A DNA stretch of 11,703 nt from JAAZLA01 sp964560975. Its GTDB lineage: Bacteria; Spirochaetota; Spirochaetia; Treponematales; Treponemataceae. Below are positions 7,097 through 11,703 of the stretch, piece by piece. The number at the start of each line of letters is the position of its first letter. The first letter of the stretch is position 1. Position numbers and translations under genes: made by a program. Under the pieces are notes generated by a model, which did no database searches, was not told where the DNA came from, and saw only the letters and a program-made list of their open reading frames with translations. Where the stretch lies: contig CAZLNE010000069.1 of assembly GCA_964560975.1 (NCBI GenBank), positions 1-11,703 of the forward strand, read 5' to 3'.

Positions 7097-8382
7097 TGCT
7101 TACTCCTGTTATTGCATACCGCTCCATTACTTCAAATATTAAAAGATACATTTCGCTGTTTCTTGTTTGCGCCTTTGGTGTCTGTGTCTGTCTTACTGTT
7201 CTTGGTACCATGAATGGTATGCTTACTTCTCTTCGTAATAAGGCACGAGTCTACTACGGAGGCGACCTAATGTTTTTGGGCGGTGACAACACCGTTGAGT
7301 TTTATAACCTTTCTGAACACTTAAAAAATGTCTCGCCCTATTTTCCAAGTGAAGCAATTATTTCTCCCCGGCTTGATTTTGATGGTTCAACTGCTTTTTT
7401 CTTTTTTGAAGGGGTAAGTGCCAAACAGAGGACTATTAAGGGTGTAGATTTTAATAAAGAAGCGCCTCTTTTTGACACCTTTACCTTTGTAGAAGGTACC
7501 TATAAAAACATGATGGGAACCAATGGCGTCATCTTTTCACAGGCTATTGCACAGACTTTAAACGCACGGGTTGGTGACGTTATTACCTTTATGATCACCA
7601 ATGTAAACGGCTTTAAAGATACCCGCCAGCTCGTTTTACAGGGCATCTTTGCAGATTCCAGTCTCTTCGGCATGTATTCTTCTTACTTTAATTTAGAAAC
7701 TCTTCAAAATGCTTTAAGTGTTCCCTATGAGTATGCAAATAGAATTTGCGTTTTTTATCCTGAAAACACTCTTACTAATAAAGAAATTAATAGGCTTCAA
7801 AAAACACTTGATCAAGACTTTCATATGCATCCGCAGGTAAAGGACAAGCAGGATTTTTATAATGTTCTTTATGCCTCGGGTCATCCGAATCCCTATTATG
7901 CTCTCATCACCCTTGATGCAAATCTTCAAGATTTACGTATGCTAATAGAAGCCATGAGACTCATAATTTACTGTATAAGTGCACTTCTCATTGCAATTAT
8001 TGCAGTAGGAATCGGAAGCACCTACCGCGTAATTGTCTTAAAAAGAAGCAATGAAATAGGCATCTATATGAGTTTAGGGTACTCCATACCCGGAATTATA
8101 CACATTTTTATTTCTGAAGTAGTATGCCTTCTTACCGCAGGTTGCCTAATAGGTCTATTATCGAGCTTAATCGTCTGCTTTTTCATTTCTTTCATAGATT
8201 TAACAAACATTCCGGCAGTAGATATATTTTTAACAAACTCAAGGATGATTCCGATTATTAGTCCATCCTATGTTCTCGTAGTTTTAATGTCAGTTTTCGT
8301 AACCACCCTCGCTTCTGTTTTGTTTACTATTAGAAAGACAGTCCAAATTAATCCTGTAGAAGCGCTTGCGGTTACAGAATAA
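7096..8382 (+). CDS. ABC transporter permease, FtsX/MacB (LolC/E-like) family, second of pair
   Basis: The protein is 428 residues and starts in the TAATG overlap with the first permease. It has TM1 at about 18-38 after SITSNIKRY, a periplasmic domain (about 45-285), and three C-terminal TM segments at about 291-312, 333-360 and 390-412. The signature RSNEIGIYMSLGYS (317-330) is the family's R-x-x-E-I-G-x-x-x-A-L-G-A coupling helix in slightly altered form, with a serine and a tyrosine at the usual A-L-G-A positions. The tail INPVEALAVTE matches the N-P-V-E-A-L ending typical of LolC/E and MacB. The two permeases differ enough in sequence to be paralogues, not a recent duplication. It is followed 10 bp later by a lipoprotein-sorting gene, as expected for a Lol-like export module. 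Confidence 0.85.
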   Translation: MLTPVIAYRSITSNIKRYISLFLVCAFGVCVCLTVLGTMNGMLTSLRNKARVYYGGDLMFLGGDNTVEFYNLSEHLKNVSPYFPSEAIISPRLDFDGSTAFFFFEGVSAKQRTIKGVDFNKEAPLFDTFTFVEGTYKNMMGTNGVIFSQAIAQTLNARVGDVITFMITNVNGFKDTRQLVLQGIFADSSLFGMYSSYFNLETLQNALSVPYEYANRICVFYPENTLTNKEINRLQKTLDQDFHMHPQVKDKQDFYNVLYASGHPNPYYALITLDANLQDLRMLIEAMRLIIYCISALLIAIIAVGIGSTYRVIVLKRSNEIGIYMSLGYSIPGIIHIFISEVVCLLTAGCLIGLLSSLIVCFFISFIDLTNIPAVDIFLTNSRMIPIISPSYVLVVLMSVFVTTLASVLFTIRKTVQINPVEALAVTE

Positions 8383-8385
8383 GGA
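8381..8385 (+). promoter_or_regulatory. Ribosome-binding site for the lipoprotein-sorting gene
   Basis: AAGGA overlaps the stop of the second permease and sits 7 bases before the ATG at 8393. It supports a start upstream of the assembly gap, so any start after the gap would be artificial. Confidence 0.65.
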
Positions 8386-8392
8386 ATACTGA

Positions 8393-9227
8393 ATGAAAAA
8401 AATACTTTTTACTGCTTTTTTAGCACTATTAGTAAGNNNNNNNNNNCATACCGGGGGTAAGTCTGCCGGGGATAATCCAGTTGGCGAGGTTTCCTTTTTC
8501 TCAGACAAAGGAAGATATAGATCTTCTAATGAAAACAGATGATTCTACAAATTTTTCACAGTCAGATTTTTCTGCAGATTATCAGCTTGTGCAGGATATT
8601 CCAGGTCAGGGTAAAAATATTACATCTGCAACTATGTACAGAAGAGATAAAACCGGAGCTTATACTATTTTAATAACGGGTCCTGCAAATGAAAAAGGCA
8701 AGGGCTATCTTCAGTACGACGCGACTATCTGGTTTTTTGACCCTGCAGATAAGCGTTTCACCTTTACAAGTGCTAAAGATAAGTTCCAAAATACCAATGC
8801 ACAGCCGCGCGATTTTGCTCCTCAGAACATGAGCACTCAGTACAACATAGAAAAAGTAGAAGAAGTAAAGCTTGGAAGCTATGCATGTACCCTCTTCACA
8901 CTCAGTGCAAAGATTAAAGATATTGAGTATCCTCGCGTGCTTCTCTGGGTTACTACAGATGACGGCCTTATCCGCAAAAAAGAAGAATACAGCTTGAGCG
9001 GACAATTACTGCGTACTACGGCAATTCCAAGTTATCAGCGTGTAATGCAGGGTAAGACAGAACGGCACATTCCTGTAAGTATGCTTATTGTTGATAATCT
9101 TCGCGGTAAAAAAATTGATAATTCTATGCAGTACGAAAAAACTCAAATTACTATAAAGAATGTATCTTTTCAAAATCAAAGCGACATAGTCTTTACTAAA
9201 AACTATTTAGAATTAATGAGTAAGTAA
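8393..9227 (+). CDS. Outer-membrane lipoprotein-sorting protein (LolA-like), interrupted by assembly gap
   Basis: The ATG at 8393 begins a signal-peptide-like segment (MKKILFTAFLALLVS) that runs into ten N bases. After the gap the frame continues and is open to 9227. The mature part matches the LolA-like family often annotated as outer membrane lipoprotein-sorting protein. Its markers are DDSTNFSQSDFSADY, MYRRDKTGAY, KGKGYLQ, the WFFDPADKRFTFTSAKDKFQN block, PRDFA and YPRVLLWV. Relatives are periplasmic beta-fold carriers, presumed to take lipid-modified cargo from an inner-membrane ABC exporter to the outer membrane, which fits the two permeases just upstream. With ten N bases the two halves are out of frame. 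If this is one gene, the true missing length must be a multiple of three. About 30 bases after the gap are unusually G+C rich, so the joint itself may be imperfect. It ends in a TAATG overlap with the next gene. Confidence 0.8.
8437..8446. other. Assembly gap (10 N)
   Basis: Ten consecutive N bases interrupt the signal-peptide region of the lipoprotein-sorting gene. The round number suggests a placeholder for a gap of unknown size, not ten real uncertain bases. The rest of the window reads through cleanly. Confidence 0.98.
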
Positions 9228-10318
9228 TGAAAAGATTTTTCTTTGTTTTCCTTTTGCTGTTTTCCTTTTTTTCTTTTGCAGATGATCTTGATGATTTATT
9301 TGAACATGCAGAAGATGTCGAAGCGGTAATCGAAGCTCCAATAGAGGAAAAAAAATCCGGCTTTAGCCCTTCATTTAATCTAAACGGCTCTTTTTCTGCA
9401 AATACAGGAATAGCTCTTGTGTATCCTGCAAACCCCGATTACATAACCGCAGGGGCAAAGTTTACAAATACTATCAATTTTTCAGGGCGTGCGAGTCCTG
9501 CTTTCGCCGTCTTTGGTTCTATTGTCACCACAGAAACCAACCTGACATTGGACCTCTCTAGTTTTTATTTTGATTATTTATTTCTTAATAAGGTACTTAT
9601 TACAGCCGGTAAAAAAGGAATTGGTTGGGGCAATACTCAAATCCTAGGCTCAAATATTGTAGGCGACAGTTCTAATTCATTATCTGTGCAGCTCCTGTAT
9701 CCGCTAGGAAGTACAACAACTACATTTGTAGGACTTTATAATACAGGGTGGTCCCAATCCCCTAATCTTTCATCAATTGCCTATGCCGCATCTTTTGAAG
9801 CAACCTTGTTCAGTACCGCAATAAAACTTTTCGCTCGTAAATGGGCGCAAACAGATAAACCTGATTTTGCAGCCTTCGGTTTAGAATGGAAGAGAACACT
9901 TTTTACGGTAGATATGTATGAGCATGCATTAGTAAACGTACACACAAATCCGTGGAATGCAGGCTCGGTAAAACTTATTTCAGGCTTTGCTCGAATTTGG
10001 GAATTTAGTAAAAAAGCAGGCCTCGTGGTTGAATATCAGTTTGGTTATGATTTTTCTTCAAATACTCAATCACACATCATAGCCCTTCAATCAGGCTTGT
10101 CCCGCCTCTTAGGCGATAAACTCAAACTAGGTCTTTCCTGGAATCATGACATTATGCAAACATCGGGCGATGTTACTTTGGCAGCAATTCTTCCCGGTGC
10201 CGCCTATAAAAATCTTCCTCACGCCGAAGTTCAGTTTGGTCTTCCAGTAACTTATAACGCAAAAGGCGACTTTACAGCTCAGCTCGGTTTTAACCTTTCC
10301 TTATCTATGACTTATTAA
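9227..10318 (+). CDS. Putative outer-membrane beta-barrel protein
   Basis: The protein is 363 residues and no specific family is recognised. It begins with a clear signal peptide: basic MKR, a Phe/Leu-rich core, and a probable cleavage after FFSFA (residue 18). A very acidic stretch follows (about 19-43, DDLDDLFEHAEDVE...), probably a short helix. From about residue 48 the sequence alternates hydrophobic and polar residues with many Gly, Ser, Thr and aromatic residues, in the way of amphipathic beta strands (for example the GSFSANTGIAL, TTTTFVGLYNTGW and LGFNLSLSMTY segments). It ends in an aromatic residue (Y363), as outer-membrane barrels usually do for BAM recognition. It overlaps the lipoprotein-sorting gene by one base and so is probably made with it. 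It could be a porin, a polysaccharide conduit or the partner of the permease pair. The function is not known. Confidence 0.62.
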   Translation: MKRFFFVFLLLFSFFSFADDLDDLFEHAEDVEAVIEAPIEEKKSGFSPSFNLNGSFSANTGIALVYPANPDYITAGAKFTNTINFSGRASPAFAVFGSIVTTETNLTLDLSSFYFDYLFLNKVLITAGKKGIGWGNTQILGSNIVGDSSNSLSVQLLYPLGSTTTTFVGLYNTGWSQSPNLSSIAYAASFEATLFSTAIKLFARKWAQTDKPDFAAFGLEWKRTLFTVDMYEHALVNVHTNPWNAGSVKLISGFARIWEFSKKAGLVVEYQFGYDFSSNTQSHIIALQSGLSRLLGDKLKLGLSWNHDIMQTSGDVTLAAILPGAAYKNLPHAEVQFGLPVTYNAKGDFTAQLGFNLSLSMTY

Positions 10319-10331
10319 AGAGCTCTATTTA

Positions 10332-11384
10332 ATGTATGCATCGGTCAGTATGAAAAAAGTTCTTTTACTTGCATTTACGGTACTTTTAGCATCCTGTAGT
10401 GAACCGCAGTTTGCTAAAAAAAGCAGCCTCTTTCCAAAAGCAGTTTGCGAAGACCTCTTATGGGAAAACGATAATAATCTTGATTCTGTTATACACATGA
10501 TGCAGGACTCAGGAGTTACAAACATAAGGCTTCCTGTCCGCTGGAGTATGATAGAAACTTCAAAAGGCATTTATAATTGGGTAAAATTGGATAGTATTGT
10601 AACAAAACTTACTGCGGCACATATTAGTATAACGGCACAATTTTTAAGTATTCCTTCATGGGCTAACGGTAAAACGCAAGACCCTTCAACACCCTTGGAC
10701 TGGGCAGACTGCTACAGTCCAATTCATATGGAGGATTATACAGATTTTCTATCAGAAGTAGTAGAGCGATATAAAAACAGCATCAAAGAATGGATACTTT
10801 TTAATGAGGTAAACCTCGACTATTTTTGGAGACCTCATGCTAATGCTGCAGAATATGTTTCGTATCTTAAAGCAGGATACACGGTAATCAAAGACATTGA
10901 TTCATCTATTCTTGTCATAGCAGGCGCTTTTTCGGGAAATGGTATAGAGAATACTGAGCATTATGGAAATTATCTGCAGGATATGTATGCAAATGATGCT
11001 TCCCTTTATTACGATGTTCTTTCTATACACCCATACACACATCCGGGTAAAGGAATATCAGTTTTACAGACTAAAATAGATCAGACAAAAACTTTTATGG
11101 CGGAGAATCAAGATCATGCTGCTTTATGGATTGATGAACTTGGCTGGTCAGTTTCGCCTTTTGCATGGAATAATCCGACACTAACCGATTCTGAACGTTC
11201 TCAATGGCTTATGAAAGTTTACACAGAGCTGCAAGGCGTCGACCGGGTATACTGGTACTGCTTCAAAAACAAGGGTATAGATTACTTAAACGTTGAGCAT
11301 AACTTCGGTCTCATAGACTATTTTCATACCCCCCTCGGCACCTATTATGCCTTTAAAAACCTCCTCAGCCCTAAAGAAATGTAA
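10332..11384 (+). CDS. Lipoprotein glycoside hydrolase, clan GH-A (GH39/PslG-like)
   Basis: The protein is 350 residues. The N-terminus has a hydrophobic signal ending in a lipobox LASC (19-22), so mature Cys22 should be lipidated and the enzyme membrane-anchored outside the cytoplasm. The rest reads as a (beta/alpha)8 clan GH-A hydrolase: NIRLPVRWSMIE (64-75), then ILFNEVN (155-161) with likely acid/base E159, SIHPYTHPG (231-239), and WIDELGWS (266-273) with likely nucleophile E269, then RVYWYCFKN. The N-E-x-N and E-x-G-W pattern resembles GH39 and PslG-type enzymes that cut exopolysaccharide made by their own operon. The substrate is unproven. The ATG at 10332 has AAGAG at 10318-10322. The in-frame ATG at 10350 gives a more classical MKKVLLL signal but has no good ribosome-binding site, so the start is uncertain by six residues. 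The last codons lie inside a tandem duplication. Confidence 0.8.
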   Translation: MYASVSMKKVLLLAFTVLLASCSEPQFAKKSSLFPKAVCEDLLWENDNNLDSVIHMMQDSGVTNIRLPVRWSMIETSKGIYNWVKLDSIVTKLTAAHISITAQFLSIPSWANGKTQDPSTPLDWADCYSPIHMEDYTDFLSEVVERYKNSIKEWILFNEVNLDYFWRPHANAAEYVSYLKAGYTVIKDIDSSILVIAGAFSGNGIENTEHYGNYLQDMYANDASLYYDVLSIHPYTHPGKGISVLQTKIDQTKTFMAENQDHAALWIDELGWSVSPFAWNNPTLTDSERSQWLMKVYTELQGVDRVYWYCFKNKGIDYLNVEHNFGLIDYFHTPLGTYYAFKNLLSPKEM

Positions 11385-11410
11385 TAGTGCTGTAGAAAGA
11401 AATACTTCGG

Positions 11411-11481
11411 GCGTCTCGTAGCGGGCTAAAGCCAGGCGCAGCCTGTATTTAGCAGAATTAATCCCAAACTACGCTTAGCGC
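11411..11481 (+). repeat. 71-bp structured intergenic repeat, copy 1
   Basis: This is identical to copy 2 except at 11451 and 11453 (69 of 71 bases). It begins GCGTCTCGTAGCGGGC and ends ACTACGCTTAGCGC. It is palindromic in several places: CGTAG near the start pairs with CTACG at 11469-11473, GGGCG at 11409-11413 pairs with CGCCC at 11479-11483, and internal hairpins GGC-TAAA-GCC (11424-11433) and AGGC-GCA-GCCT (11434-11444) are possible. It is far richer in G+C than the neighbouring coding sequence. It looks like a REP/MITE-type dispersed element, but only these two copies are visible. It contains no coding frame of note and no tRNA or rRNA features. Confidence 0.85.
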
Positions 11482-11510
11482 CCACGCGCCAAAAGAAATG
11501 TAGTAATACA

Positions 11511-11624
11511 GCAGAAAAAAAGGGGGGCTTTGCGCGTCTCGTAGCGGGCTAAAGCCAGGCGCAGCCTGTATTTCGTAGAATTAATCCCAAACTACGCTTA
11601 GCGCAAGACACCCTTTTTTTCTGC
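11511..11624. terminator. Long-stem hairpin enclosing repeat copy 2, probable bidirectional terminator
   Basis: GCAGAAAAAAAGGG at 11511-11524 is an exact inverted match of CCCTTTTTTTCTGC at 11611-11624. The arms extend inward through CTTTGCGC and GCGCAAG with a small bulge. Going rightward, a GC-rich stem is followed by seven T. On the other strand the A-run supplies the same signal, so it could stop transcription in both directions. It is the first plausible terminator after the whole plus-strand gene series. The large loop, with the repeat inside it, is unlike a simple short-stem terminator. Confidence 0.5.
11534..11604 (+). repeat. 71-bp structured intergenic repeat, copy 2
   Basis: This copy starts 123 bases after copy 1. 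The two differences (11574 and 11576) turn AGCAG into CGTAG, which creates an extra internal stem with CTACG at 11592-11596. Its outer ends use a different closing stem from copy 1 (GCGC/GCGC flanked by T-T/A-A in place of GGGCG/CGCCC), so pairing is kept although the bases differ. This suggests that the fold, not just the sequence, is retained (inference from only two copies). Confidence 0.85.
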
Positions 11625-11650
11625 AGTAATGTATATATTTATTGAAACCT

Positions 11651-11703
11651 ATGAAAGAACCAGAATTAGTACTTCTCTCGCAAGTACAAGAAACATTAAA
11701 ACA
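11651..11703 (+). CDS. Possible start of a new gene, truncated by window edge
   Basis: An ATG at 11651 opens a frame of 17 codons (MKEPELVLLSQVQ...) that is still open at the edge. It lies after the probable terminator. An AT-rich TATATT at 11634-11639 could be a -10 element, but no convincing -35 and no strong ribosome-binding site are seen. The product is not recognisable from so few residues, and it may not be a gene. Confidence 0.35.
   Translation, partial: MKEPELVLLSQVQETLK

Larger units (their letters stand above)
11370..11610 (+). repeat. Imperfect tandem duplication of about 120 bp
   Basis: Two adjacent units begin with near-identical CC(T/A)AAAGAAATGTA at 11370-11383 and 11489-11502, and both then contain the 71-bp core repeat. 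Core copies are offset by 123 bases and the leading segments by 119, so a few bases were gained or lost between them. The first unit starts inside the hydrolase gene and covers its last codons (K-E-M-stop). The sequence between leading segment and core has diverged, notably a purine run (A7G6) in the second unit. Confidence 0.65.

Noticed and set aside
5681..8382. Permease pair as LptF/LptG lipopolysaccharide exporters
   Set aside because: LptF/G have six membrane spans with a central jellyroll domain. Here there is one N-terminal span, a large periplasmic domain, three C-terminal spans and the E-I-G coupling motif of the FtsX/MacB family.
8290..8508. Minus-strand frame running through the N gap
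   Set aside because: It depends on undefined bases and overlaps the end of the permease and the start of the lipoprotein-sorting gene.
8670..9005. Minus-strand frame inside the lipoprotein-sorting gene
   Set aside because: The plus-strand protein has clear family motifs over the same bases, so this is a shadow frame.
8481..9227. Lipoprotein-sorting protein starting at TTG 8481
   Set aside because: This would be a start created by the assembly gap. The ATG at 8393 has a ribosome-binding site and encodes a signal-peptide-like segment.
11411..11481. Repeat core as a tRNA-like gene
   Set aside because: Length is near that of a tRNA and several stems exist, but there is no T-loop GTTCRA motif, no anticodon arm of the right size and no 7-bp acceptor stem.
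11411..11604. Two repeats as a CRISPR array
   Set aside because: There are only two copies, each 71 bases with a 52-base interval, and no third unit or cas gene. Repeat length and internal hairpins do not fit.

Overview
The window is a single-direction stretch of plus-strand genes from an AT-rich Gram-negative (diderm) bacterium. The best guess is a spirochaete of the Treponema type. The reasons are the AT-rich codon use, the pairing of FtsX-type permeases with a spirochaete-style outer-membrane lipoprotein-sorting protein, and the small outer-membrane barrel gene with a short acidic N-terminus. This placement is inference. No rRNA, tRNA or marker gene is present to confirm it.

Positions 3-3739 make nucleotide sugars. 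The 3' end of a GDP-L-fucose synthase gene is followed by the complete dTDP-L-rhamnose set in the order rfbA-rfbC-rfbD-rfbB. Positions 3746-5676 hold polymer assembly genes: an EpsG-family (Wzy-like) membrane polymerase and a small Wzz-like chain-length protein. Glycosyltransferases and a flippase or exporter are not in the window and would have to lie upstream or elsewhere.

Positions 5681-11384 hold envelope genes: two FtsX/MacB-type ABC permeases without an ATPase, a LolA-like lipoprotein-sorting protein interrupted by a 10-N assembly gap (8437-8446), a signal-peptide-bearing putative outer-membrane beta-barrel, and a lipoprotein glycoside hydrolase. The hydrolase has two well-placed catalytic glutamates and resembles the matrix-trimming hydrolases found in exopolysaccharide operons.

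Genes are tightly packed throughout. There are start/stop overlaps at 1149, 1733, 7096 and 9227, and no gap longer than 20 bp until 11384. This suggests one long transcript coupling polysaccharide synthesis to envelope export and processing. No internal promoter was recognised. The only noncoding stretch of any size (11385-11650, 266 bp) carries two 71-bp direct repeats (69/71 identical) inside a roughly 120-bp tandem duplication that reaches into the last codons of the hydrolase gene. The second copy is bounded by long inverted arms ending in a T-run, so it is probably also the operon terminator. A new reading frame opens at 11651 and runs off the edge.
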